Of a DNA stretch of 64,000 nucleotides, positions 1 through 12,166 are shown one piece after another. The position numbers and the translations under genes were made by a program. The DNA lies in the NCBI GenBank assembly GCA_023053545.1, contig JAKZAN010000001.1, positions 4,112,565 to 4,176,564 on the forward strand, written 5' to 3'. The notes below the pieces were generated by a model. The model saw only the letters and a program-made list of their open reading frames with translations, ran no database searches and was not told the origin of the DNA. Position 1 is the first letter of the stretch. Each line of letters begins with the position of its first letter. The stretch comes from Lepidurus packardi (taxonomy: Eukaryota > Arthropoda > Branchiopoda > Notostraca > Triopsidae).

Positions 1-3000
1 GAGCGTTTATAGAACAGGACAACTTAATCCACAAGAAAATACCGCGCGTTTTAAGCGCCACAAAAAAATTGTGGCTCCAAAGGATTTTCCGCTTAGTCAA
101 ATCCCTTCACGATTGATGAGTTGACATGGCAATACCTGCAATAAAGGTTTATCGAAGGGCTTTCTTCTGTTCAATCTAATTCTTCCTACCGGAAGTGTGC
201 TTGGCCTACGCATACCTAGACCACAAAAGCCTTTATCCTTACTTTTTTGAAGGAAAAGACAGTTTCATGTGACTTAAGCAAGGGAACATATATAAATGAA
301 AAACATAAAACATTCAGAGGACAATCCTGAAAAACATCCAAGCAAATAAATAAACAAAATTTTCTACCGAGTTTACACAACTTTTGCTTACCGTAACCCG
401 ACTCCCTTTTTTTCCCCCCGTTTGCGTTTAATTTCCAGGGAAAATAGTTTATACAATGAGAGTATCTTTTGCTCGCCTCAAATCGCAGAAGAGGTTATCA
501 TTGGGCTTGATTACCGACCCGAAAACGAGATTCGAGTACCATAAACTTTGCGGTGCGAGATTACAAGTCCCTACAAGTTTCCGACATACAAACTGTTTGT
601 TGTGTTGATAACACGAAAAGATTCAACATATGGAGCCTCCAGGATTTTTTACTCCAGCTGCCCAAACGACTTTAGCTTTAGCTCTCTCTCTCTCTCTCGA
701 AATCCCACAAGTAGGCGCTGTTATTTTGTTTGGGTGTACATGAACACGCATGCATGGGTTCTGCGTATAAAAGGGCGTTTATGAAAACTCGAAAGCCGTA
801 CAATTAAATTTTGCATAAGTATTTTTGCACAATATACAGTAAAAATAATATCAGCGGCATTTACATACACCAAACTTGCAATTTTGACATGTTTCCAAAA
901 CCGTAAAATTAATTCGACTTTCTCAAATTAATTTAGACAACCATAAGCGAAGTTCTACCGTATTGACTAATGTATTGTTACTGCCTGCATTACTGTGAAG
1001 AAATTCTTAAAACATCTTACTTCTTGGAGAAGCCAAGCTATACACTATCAAGTGATGTAATACGATCATAATGCGAGCTTTATAGAACGATCAATGCGTA
1101 ATGCGATGTAAAGACCCTCGAAAAAATAACAAAAACAGAAATCTGAAACAAATCCATCTTGAGGGATTCAGGAGAAAAAATGTAAACTATTACATTATCA
1201 AAATTTAATCTATTCAATTATAAACGAATAAAAGAAAGGTTGATACATCTTAACACTTGAGATTACCGCTTTGTTTACTCAAAGTGAGGCTTTCGTGGCT
1301 GACAAGTGCCATGTTTACGTGCGTGATAAATAGCTTGGACCCTTTTCAAAAGTTGTTCTATATCTCTCTCTCACTTTTCTCTTGCCACAAACTTGCCAAA
1401 GTCCTTTTATCCCGAGTGGATGTTGTGTATGTTCATATTCTTTCAGCGCCTCAAACTGTAACACATCCTAATCTAAGCAAAAGCTTCCCCCTTAAACAAA
1501 AATCGAACAACTGATCCTTATTTTCCATACACATATTAGTAGTACAGAATGTAACCAAGGGACCGAAGAGAAGGAAATCTTATCTGCAGCGTTTATGAGC
1601 ATCTGTTGACACTTTCGCGGCCCACACACACATATATACACATACAATTTTGCTATTTTTTTTTATTCGGAAAACTAAATAAATAGAAATAAATTAAACA
1701 AAATGGGCAAAGGTCTCAGGACGTTTTCCCGGGTGAAACTGACTCAAGTTTTCCCCAAGACAGAATCGCGTATTTCTTTCTAGGAGCTTCTAATCTGTTT
1801 TACGACACGCCTGTAATAACCGCGTTTATTTTAAAGAAGGAGAAATTCCAAGAAAATCCAGAACCCGAAAAATCCAATTTAGTCAAATTCTCGTAAGGAA
1901 AAAGTCTGTCTTCCAAGATCAAAAACATCACAGGGCTAATTTAAAAAAGAAAATCTGGAAGCCTTATACTTCCGAAAAAATCAAAAGATTGTCAAGGGAG
2001 TAACCAAAACATTTTGGGTTATGGGATGTGTGACTCTTTTCAAAATAGAATAAAAGTTCTTTTTGAAGGGGGCCGAGCAGGGCTTCACGTAAGTTTACCT
2101 TCATATTTAATCGGTTACATGTAAACTAAAGGCACTGGCAACGTTTCCGAAGCCTTAGTAAAAAAAGAAAAAAGAAAGAAAAAAGTGGGGAAAACTAAAA
2201 ATAAATACGAAGGAACAACACAAAATGGATTAACTTATCAGAGCGTTTAGGAATGACCAACCCTATATGATAAAAGTGATTTCTGGAAACTCCATCCCTT
2301 TTTAAGTTGATTTGAAGATTGGGTAAAGTGTTTTTTTTTTTTCTTAATTAAGCTTGGTGCATAAACATAAGCCTGTTGCCAAAGCTTATTATTAAAACGT
2401 ACATTTTTAAAATAGTGCTAGAGTAAAGTGGTTTAGCTAAAGTGATTTTAATTAATAAGCTGCATTTGATTTTATGCTAACTTTGTAGAATTTATTGAGT
2501 TAATTTAATAGACTACACGATAATAGGGTTTAAGTTCAATATCCGAAAATTTAATCAAAAAGCGAGTGAACGAATGTTGAAAAGCTAATCCTATATAATG
2601 AGCAAAACCAGGGAAGCATTAAAATTTGTTCTGACAGAAACCTTGGGAATACGACTAGCGAAACGATTCTGATTTCAAGGCAACTAAAGTCTAAAGGCAA
2701 ATAGATTCAAAACGATTCGGTTCAAAACGATCCAATCAGATTCAAGTTGCTTCCATTCAAACGATTCAATTGGCACAATGATTCCATTAAACTCTTCAGT
2801 ACTTTTTTAGATACACTGATCAAAAGGACGATTCTCTTTCCAAATCAAAAGGCTCAATATCAAAATCATTAGATTGTACCGATTCTGAGCAAATCGATTG
2901 TCTAGGATTCTTAGAAAACTACAAATAATGCATTCTATTAAAAATCGTCCTGCTTCGCCAACTGTATAGGATGCCAAACGATTCTACAGGAATCACTTGG

Positions 3001-3576
3001 CTTTCAAAAAGAATAAAATGTACCAAATCAAAATCAAACTCCCGGTATCGAAAAGGAACCACAAGACTTGGCCAAAAAATCTCGGCATTTTTACTATTAA
3101 CAGATATCGATCCATTTTCTTTTTTCTTCTCTCCTCCGCCCAAGAAAAAAAAACCCTGAAAAGCCAATTTGCCAAAGGACAAACTATACAAGTTCCGAAA
3201 GTAGCTTATAGTTCAACTCTGTATTGTCTTAATACAAAGTCCCTTTGCTGGTCTCCCTGCCCGAAATCTATATTCTGGCAGCATAAAACCACAGCCCAAA
3301 CTACTGTACACAGGCCGTAATTGCATACACCCCCAAACGATACTAACACAGAATGCCTAAGAAATACGTCGATTAACAGTTCATGAACTCCTTACGCTAA
3401 CGAATTGAAGAAGAGTCAGAGGATGATGTATGACGAGACATATAAGAGAGTTATGAAAGCGAGCAAGACATAGACAGAGGTTGATTGGGTTCATCGCCGA
3501 CAGGTTTCATGGCAATTTCATTAGGCAAGGAGTGACAGACATCTTTACCACCGCCATTTGGGTGGAATATAAAACC

Positions 3577-3626
3577 GGTGGGGAGGGGGGGAGGGGGTAA
3601 AAGGTTGGGGGTGAGGGGTGGAGGGT
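3577..3626 (+). repeat. G-rich tract, candidate G-quadruplex
   Basis: The plus strand carries more than four runs of three to seven G separated by short loops across about 50 bp, which satisfies the usual sequence pattern for an intramolecular G-quadruplex. A second, less regular G-rich block lies at about 20573-20602. No gene is adjacent. Confidence 0.55.
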
Positions 3627-4496
3627 TTGTGCTTAGGATTGTGTCATTGAGCAGGATTTTGCTCCCCACACACACACTAAATAGGGATCTCTCTTCTTGC
3701 TGCAACTCAAGTCAGCCAACCAGCATCCAACGCCACTCAATTGATCTCCTTGAGCTAGTGGAAACGTGATTGAATCAAGCCACAGCAAAGGGAGGGGGGG
3801 GGGGTCGTTCGCTTTTGCTGATTGGGTGATATCAAAGATTCTTTTCTTTCTCCTTGGTCGACAGCAAGCGCGGGCCATTAACTGTGTTGGCAAGGAAATG
3901 AAACCCTGTATGGTGGAATTGATCAGATTGCTTGCTTCGCGGCCAAAAACCTTTTGCAGCTCCCTTTGTGTCATTGGCAAAGCAAGTTAACTCGGCTCAA
4001 TAAACTTTTTTTTTCTCCTCAATTTTTTCCTTTTCCTTACCAAAATGAGGAAGAAAATAAGAAGGTCTCGTACTCAACTCAGTTTTCTCCCTCTCTGGAA
4101 AACTTGAATTCTTTCAATTTGGCTCGTCAGCCAAAGCAAAAATCAAGTCATTGACGCTCTCTTGGAGTTACCAACCCCCCTCTCTCGCTCTCATCTCCAA
4201 CCGGCCCATCGTCTTTTCCCCAAACATTTTATTACTACGAGTTTGGGTGCGAGACAATCAAGAGATTACAAAGAAATGAAAAGGGGGAAAAACCTTCATT
4301 AGCGTTTGCCTTCAATTAAAAAGAATCTCCAACTTTTTACCGAGCCGGAGTAAAGTTAAGAAAAAGAGAATTGTAGTGGGGGTAACTCAGATTTAAGAGA
4401 TGATTTAAATTACAATTATCAGAAATAGAGGTGAGTTAAATAAAGATTAATTCTATGTATGCTACTGCAAACCTGAGATGATTAAAAGTTAAGAAA

Positions 4497-4592
4497 ATTC
4501 AAGTTTAAGATGATTTTATCAGGTTATTTAAATTTGAATTAATCCATACTCAGAATGATTCGAATTTAAGAATATTCAAGTTTAAGATGATT
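4497..4592. repeat. 19-bp direct repeat in AT-rich DNA
   Basis: The 19-bp word ATTCAAGTTTAAGATGATT occurs exactly at 4497-4515 and again at 4574-4592. The DNA between and around them (4380-4660) is built of related GATTAA/TTTAAGA words, suggesting an old, decayed tandem array. Confidence 0.6.
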
Positions 4593-7500
4593 AAACATTT
4601 GCGATGAATCAGTCTTCGAGAATAATAAGTTGGATTAAACAAAAATTACAATCGTGAAAGTTAAGAGAGAGAAAAACTGGTGTAATAAAGACAAGAAAAT
4701 ATTTTAGCTTCGGAGTGAAATGTAAAAAAGGAAGCTTGTTGGACATGTCTTGTCTGCTCTGCTTTAAGCTTGCAGTGTGCCATGATAAATATGGCCCGAA
4801 ATAACTGTTTTACCTGTCAAAAGGCAGCGAGTTTACGGATTGGCAGTCTGACACGGAACCGAGAGACTTATTTCGGTTCAAGCCATAACAAGTTATTTGG
4901 TTTTCATCACTCCTGCTTTTAAGCTCCGTACATCCGGACAAAAAAAAAGTTTCACTTGACCTGCAAACATTAACAAGAAGATAAATTGAGGCCCCCGATT
5001 AGCTTATCACGAGTTACAAGCCTTAGAACAACATGCCATACCTAATGACGCATCGTAAATCCGTTTGGCGGGAAATAAAGGAAACTGGTACTTTCCGGCT
5101 TTTTCCAACAAATTTGTGTGGGACTGATAAAGCTCACCCCAAGTCATCCCCAATTGTGACGTTCGAGGGTCTCTTGTTTCTCTCTCTTTATCTTTTCGAA
5201 AAGCTTGTAAGGAACTTAAAGAGGGGTGGCTCTCGGTAATACAAGTGACACGTTGAAGAACGCGGGATGCTAAGTTTTGACATATTGGCTTCCACCAGAA
5301 GGAGAAGGAGGTTTGGGGGTTTTCCTTGTAAAGCGGAAGCCTTATCCCTCTCGTCGCAAAAAGATGTGTCAACTCCATCATGGAAGCATAGTTTGTTCCC
5401 AGCCAGGCTTGAAATGAAAGTCAAAACTGGCGAGGCGATTTGTGTACGCGCGTGTCGACACTCCTTCCACGTTATTAACATTCCCGGGGAGCTATGGGGA
5501 CGCCGCGTCCGTTAAAGGGAGCGGGAGTGTGCAAAAGATAGAAAAAGGCTCTTAGATGAGCATTATTGAAACCTTTTCTATAGAGATGCTTTCGTTTGCA
5601 TGGTTGCGTAGGTTGATGAGTTTCTCTGCCAAGGCACAAAGGCAACAAACAGCCATTAACGGTGTTAACACCCCTTTTTGTCACAAACTTTACTGCCTGG
5701 CGCCTAGCAACCGCTGCCAAATGAAACCTTCCTCCCACCTTCCAAAACTCTAATGGCGGAAATTTTCTGCTACTACAAACTTTGTACAGTTGGTCTCTGC
5801 TTCACTACACATTGACTTACAAAACTTGAGCTTGTTCCTCAAATGTTAAAAATGCTTTTTATATGCCCGAGCGCACGTGTTGTTTACGCTCTTTTTCCTC
5901 TTGTTGCATTTGTATTCCGATGCAACCCAACACTATTGTAGTGGCTCCAAATAATCCTCACTAATTTGGAGAATTCAACGCATCCTTTCTGTCTATAGTC
6001 TCTCATACACAGGCACCCAAAAAGGCGATAAAGGGACTGATTTTACGGTTCAAAGATATAGACTATGTGGCTTATTGTTGCAGCAAAACGTGCACATGGT
6101 TGTTCCTCTGGAAAGGGGGAGGGGAAAAAAGAATGATGTTTTGGTGGACTATTTCCCTTCCCAAACTTGCCTGTGATACTTTTTCCACCCCCTTGTCGGC
6201 TTCCCACCTTTTTCTTTCACTAAACAAGAAACACGGCACGTTGGAGGGGGATGGATATTTTGCCCTCATAATATTATACGGCCCTGTGCTTTTCAATAGC
6301 CTTGATTGTTTGTGACAAGCTAATGAGCGTGTTTGGTTGGCAAAACAATCTTATCTTTCCACTATTTTCCCTGTTTCTACATATTGTTGAGTCTAAAGTA
6401 AAGCCCAACGGTCACTTGCGCGTCTCTTTTCGAAAATTCAGGCGCGGGAAACTAGCGTTGCGCTTCAGCCGCTTGGGGGAGTAGATTGTGAACCGTGGGG
6501 CGCAATTACAAATAAACAAACCGTGAACCGTTTCTAGACGTTTGGACTGCTTAGACACAAAAACCTCCGAAGCAATCCAAATTAAACCGAAACTGCTCGG
6601 TCCGCGCCTAATACCCTGTGTAAAACCACCGACAATGAAAACTCACGTCGCTACGTGGGCGGCCTGTCGGTCGTATTCATTGTTAAACGTTCGGTAGCCT
6701 TTCTGATTCCAGTCCAACTCCCTCTCAAGCCCTACACATGTATATGTACCGATCTACCATGTTTTCTTCTCGAATAAACTCAGAAAGCTTGTGAAAAGCT
6801 CCCCAACCCAACTTTTATGAAACCGCGGGATTACCTTGGCTGCATTTGTCCCGAACTAACAATAGGGAAAGGCGAATTCAAAAATTCCCTGGTTCCTTCT
6901 CGTCTAATTAACTATAAAACCTTTGAATAAAAGCATCGAAGGTGGAGTTATTTCGGCAAAAAAAGGAAGGAAAAGCTTTTGGCTGTCAAACACTTGGCCT
7001 ACCTAAACAGACAAGATCATCATTATCATCGCGTGACCTCCCACGCAGTAGTATACCTTTCAAAGCCCATTCGTCTGGAACTAACAGACTCCCCAAAGAT
7101 CTCAACAATGAATCCCTGAACATAATTCCCAGCCAAACCGACATAAAACTCCCTGCTTTGCTCACAAACGGTTTTTTGCCAAACGTGTATACTTACGGCC
7201 CCGAAAAGGTTCAAAACTTCATCGGGAGAATATATGTATATATACAATTATATTAATAAGTATAAGTATATATATAATTCGAAAATATATGTATATATAC
7301 AATTCGAACCATCATTTTCGCATGGGATGCTAAACTTTCGCGAGGAGGAAAAAAGGTTAAGTTCCAAAAGTGCACATACACTGTATACACCCATGTGGTT
7401 CTGTTGTATGAATAGCACGCAAAGAGGTAAGTATCTTAAAGAGAAAAGGGTGGTTGGCTCTCCCCCTTTTCCTTGTCGCCAAGCTGTCTTCCCTCTTCAA

Positions 7501-8641
7501 GCCTCATAGCCACTTCCTCTCTCCCAGTTCGTCCTCCCGCAGCAAAAAGAGTCTGAGAAAGAGAGGTCTTTGCATATCGAATTACCTCATCAGGCATGAA
7601 TCGCTTCTCCAGAAGGGCCACTCCTTGGTTGGCTGGTACTCTACTCCGAAAATCAGTCAGAAAACTCGTTCCCTACTCGCTTCGTCTATACTCATCCAAA
7701 ACACCTACCATAAACATACTTCACAACACGGTTTATTTGGATTGAATGTGTAATGCCTAAAATGACTCATAAAAGAAAAGATTTTTCCCCAAACTATACA
7801 TTCCATACAAAACCTTCAAAGTATTATTCGTTAAGATAGTATTGATATTCCAATTATTTCTTTTTGTATTACAACATTTTAGTCAATGCTTTCAAAGTGC
7901 TCAAAATTACTCAAATACCTCACGATTGACTAATTTTGCGTAATTGTAGTATCTACCGATATTCCATACTTATGGTAAAAATAATTCACTTATAATAGCT
8001 ATAATGACATCGGTTTTACTTAAGTTAACGAGTATGTTTATTTCCAATATTGCGGTATTATTGTAAAATTGAAACTGTTATTGGTATAGTGGAAAAGAAT
8101 GTCGTATATTGCGTTTTAGACTGTATTAGACTGTTTAGACTGTACTACTTAGGATTTAACAATAAAAGCAATGCTGGAAGAAAGCTTTAGCTTCATTGTT
8201 GTAATGTTTTCAATTACTGTGCTTTAAGTAACTGCAATGGTTAGAACCGGCACAACCGTGATACAATTGCAACAGTAGTTTTAACAACTGTAACAATTCT
8301 TTGAACTTTCTACAATGCTAAGGCATATCTTTAGATTGATACTGTCTTCATTACTTGTATTATTATTAATCGTTATTTTGGTTAAATTTTCAGATTTCAA
8401 ACTGAATGAAGTTACTGTGTTAGAAAACTGAATGGAAAAAACTGAACTGAACTGAACTTAATAGAAAAAAGAATGAAGTTACTTTATAAAGTTACTGCGT
8501 TCGAAAACTCTACGAATATATATACCTAGTCGAAACGAATTGCAGTGTTGCAACATTCCGCAACAGAATCTCAATCCAAACTCAAAGTTGCATGAAAACA
8601 GTATCTAAATAAAAATCCGAATTCTTGGTGAAAATAGAGAG

Positions 8642-8706
8642 CGACAAGGTTTATCGAAGGCAGCAGCTGTCCTAATTATGCATGGTACTATATGGCTCGT
8701 GTTTTG
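8642..8706 (+). repeat. left arm of a perfect 65-bp inverted repeat
   Basis: This 65-bp segment is the exact reverse complement of 9910-9974. It starts CGACAAGGTTTATCGAAGG and ends CTCGTGTTTTG. Identity stops abruptly at both ends, and I find no target-site duplication outside the pair. It could be the end of a young non-autonomous element of about 1.33 kb or the result of a local inverted duplication. Confidence 0.8.
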
Positions 8707-9909
8707 CTTTGACAAAGATCCCCCCAAATCCTAGACTCTCTGTGTATATATCACTGTGTATATGTATGTGTGTGTGTGTGTGTGTGTGTTGCTTGTTGTA
8801 AAAAGGGAAAAGGAAAGAAAGATAAAAAGGGAATCTCTCGCTATGTAACAAGGCAAAAAGCTGAAAGGTGTTAACGCTCTCACTCGCTTTTAAACGTCCC
8901 TGGTTTGCTTCGGTTCTCGCGGAAGACAAACGAGAAATTTATTTCGGGCTCCTTCTCGTTTGTCTTTCCCCAAACAGCCCTTCTCTTCTCGCTCTTTTGC
9001 TTTCTCATACTTATTCTTAAAAAGAAAAAAAAATCTAAAAAGAATAGCAAAAAAATCAGGCAGGTCTCGTCTTTTTGAATTTACAAGGGCGGCTGTCGTC
9101 GACATGGGGCCCGTTTGCAAGCACAGAGTCCCAAAAGTTGACAAATTCACGAGCTATTGGAACTTCTGGGGCTCTCGGAGTGCAGAGATTGCTGCGGATG
9201 CCAAAAGAAATGCCCATGGAAGCAAGCCACGCCTCTTCCCTCCTTCCATAGCCTTGGCTCTTTTCCCTCGGAAAAAGAGACTCGAAAAGGATCAACGGGG
9301 CTTGATGAATGGCGACAACACTTGCGCTCCAACGCACTTCTGCAGCTTTTCTTCTCTTTTTTATTGTTGGGCTAATAAAGGGCATGGTCCACGATCCTTT
9401 TTTTTTTAGCTATAACATTGAGCTCACCCCATAAAGAGCTTGCAAGTCCAACAGTTAATACAACTCTCTGCTGAGGGGACTAAACAGCAGAGACCCAAGA
9501 AACCTAAAAAAGAGCCCAAAGAACCCGAAAACCCCTCGAAGAAGTGAGAAAAAGGCCAAATAAAATACTCCAAGTTTGGGAAAACGTGTATAACGAATTC
9601 TTATAGCTTAGACTGGCGGTGACAAACATTGGCAACCAACGCAATGCGCCGAAATTAAGGAGTTTGTTTGGGTTATCCAACTTTGCCTGGTTTTTTTATG
9701 GCACGAATGACTCTCACATGGTTTTGGAATGCACCCAAAAGGTGAATCCAAGCCATTTTAACTCATTCTTAGGAATGCAATCTATTTAACTTTTAAAATT
9801 AATATCTATATACTAGAACGCCACAACAATTTAATAGACTTTTCCAAATCTTAAAGCTAATAGAATTTCAAAAATAAATACATTAATATTACATAAAAAC
9901 TCATGAACA

Positions 9910-9974
9910 CAAAACACGAGCCATATAGTACCATGCATAATTAGGACAGCTGCTGCCTTCGATAAACCTTGTCG
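9910..9974 (-). repeat. right arm of the perfect 65-bp inverted repeat
   Basis: Exact reverse complement of 8642-8706. The DNA enclosed by the two arms contains a TG microsatellite (about 8766-8790) and an open frame of about 150 codons (8960-9409, plus) with no recognisable domain. Confidence 0.8.
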
Positions 9975-12010
9975 GTTTATGAGACATGAATTTTCATACC
10001 TATATGTCACCGTATGTTGCCTTATGACTTATACGGTGTTAAATGTAAACACTTAATTTTAAAATAAAACAATTTTGAAAGTATTCTTTAGACAGTATTA
10101 GTGTGTATTTATATAAAAAAGAATGCTAAAATGTGTTAAGATCCTGTAGTGTTATTATTTCTGTAATATTATTCTAACGTCATTAATTTTGTTTTATTTT
10201 ATTTATTTTTTAAAAAGGAGGGGGTGAGAGGGGTCAAATGGCGTTACTCAAACCTCGTCTAGTGTGGAGGATATGTTGGTGTGTGTGTACAAAGAAAACA
10301 AGGCCGGATATTATCCCGGGTCCTTGGTTGACGATAACCATCTGACGAGGACCTCTGCCATCATTCACACAGCTAGCGCCAGAAAAGAGCTCTAGGCAAA
10401 AAGCCCGCAAGACATGGAAGAATATTGAAAAGGGAGCGGTAACCCCCCGACATAAGGCCCACCCACGCAACTTGCTGGGTGTACTTTGCCTTGTGTATAT
10501 ATATCCCTTAGCTCATCCATAACATCCCTTCGACAAACCCCAACTGGCTAAAATGTCTAATGAGCCAAATCAAAACATCTCGGACGCAGCGAAAAAAAGG
10601 CACAAAATCAAACCAAAATCTTCCTAAACCTTCCCAAACTTGACTCTTTCAAAACATACATATACAAATGATACACGACAAGGCATTTGTCAACTTCAAC
10701 ATTCTTAAAAAATCTAAGAGGGTTTTAGATAGTTTTATATCATAATTAATTCGGATTAAATTATATTTATTAAACTGAATTATCCTACATTCAATTCAAA
10801 TATGATTTTCAAAAGTCCGGATTTTGAGAAGCTAAGATTTCATTCAAGGCTTATACAGAATTATCTTATATTTAATCAATTTAGCTCGGAAAACTAATAA
10901 GAATCCAAGATACATAGGAATTAAAAGATTCCTAAGGTTCGAAGGACTCACAGATTCCGTGCTGCAAAAACTTTCGACTAGTTTTGAAGATTCGGTGAAT
11001 CTTAGGGTTGCACGATCTCGTCGCGTTACGAAAAATGTTTCATAAGACTCGTAAGACAAAACAGATGCAAAGAAAAACTGTTTTAATTTAAAACTCTTAA
11101 AACTTATTTTTTACGATTATTAAATAATAAACATGAATTTTCTATGAAAAATTAAATTTGCCAGGTAAAAAGTTTTCTTATCCGATTAATAAATATCATG
11201 GTCAATTTACAATAAGTTAATTGTAATTCTTCGTTACTTAATTTTAATCGAGTAGCCTGCCTTTCCAATAGATCAACGACGCAACAATGAATAATAAACA
11301 GTAGCAGCGCCCCAGACTGGGATTCGTAGGGACTACTCTGGCTGGTCTTACTTCGCTCGATGGTTTCTTTTTTTTTTTTGCACAGGATAGTTTTGTATCC
11401 ATCTTGCAATGTCTATTCATTGTTGTTGCAATGGCAAGCGTCAGTAAGTTCAGGGACAGTGTATAGAGACAAATGGTGTTGGAACAACAGTATATAAAGC
11501 AGTGAGTAATTTCCTTTTCCCGTTAATAATTTTCTAATCTTATTAGTAATAATCTGTATATGTATATACAGATTATATATTTCTATATCTATATCTATAT
11601 ATAGATATAGATATATTCAATTTACTTAGGAATTGAAAAATCTTTGAAGCCGCTATAATGCCCGTGATCCTTGCGACGAATATGCCGTACTCCTATGCTT
11701 GGCCTAAGGATCAATAGGATTCATATACACTTCAGACGCAATGTATGATTTGATTTGTTTCTATCTAACAAATGACGATGGTGGTGGAATTTTTCTGAAT
11801 AATTTAAGATAAGGAAGTGGTTTATCAGGAATGATGCTTCCCTCTTTTGTTTTAATGGTGCATTTTCGATTTGAGTCACATTTGCTTTTACATTTTTTGG
11901 CCCAGAATTTGTGCGTATAGGCGTATAGAATGAAATCTCCTTTATAATTCACAGTATGGCATCTCTTTCATGTATGCAATATTTATCTTGATGCAACATG
12001 TCCGATAGTA
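9975..12010. other. noncoding stretch with palindromic AT blocks
   Basis: No supported gene. Short minus-strand open frames here have no domain signature. Apart from poly-T runs, the notable feature is the paired palindromes at 11550-11615. Confidence 0.5.
11550..11615. repeat. two adjacent AT-rich palindromes
   Basis: Positions 11550-11575 form a hairpin with arms TAATCTGTATA and a 4-base loop. Positions 11584-11615 form a near-perfect palindrome of alternating TATATC/GATATA. Both could extrude as cruciforms. They are probably microsatellite-derived. Confidence 0.7.
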
Positions 12011-12166
12011 CAGTGAAAACCGTTTAACACGAAAGCGAAAGGATCGGAATATTTTCTTCGAGTTAAAAAGGATTTCGGGCTAACAGATAAAGATGGAGTT
12101 ACATAGCGTTTGTCAGGGCCGGAATTCCATTTTGTGTTAATAGGTTTTTCGTGTTAAACGGTTTTA
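12011..12166. mobile_element. pogo/Tigger-like MITE (candidate)
   Basis: The left end reads CAGTGAAAACCGTTTAACAC and is preceded by TA. The right end is its reverse complement (GTGTTAAACGGTTTTA) but lacks the last few bases. Tc1/mariner-pogo elements characteristically have CAGT-starting inverted repeats with AAC-rich sequence and TA target sites. At about 156 bp with no coding capacity this would be a miniature, slightly truncated element. Confidence 0.5.

Larger units (their letters stand above)
1..8641. other. gene desert, AT-rich noncoding DNA
   Basis: No open frame in this stretch has recognisable domain content, consistent codon use or credible splice partners. It holds short simple-sequence tracts (a CT tract near 683-698, poly-A/T runs), a G-rich block and scattered short direct repeats, which are listed separately. 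Because it lies 3' of a FoxD gene, some of it could be regulatory. That is inference from gene neighbourhood and not something read in the bases. Confidence 0.6.

Noticed and set aside
8672..8929. His-Thr repeat proteins (also near 14141-14518 and 23829-24081)
   Set aside because: They are translations of TG/CA microsatellites.
8960..9409. Open frame of 149 codons as a gene
   Set aside because: No domain, low-complexity Lys/Phe/Ser content, and overlapping open frames on the other strand. Kept only as a note under the inverted repeat.
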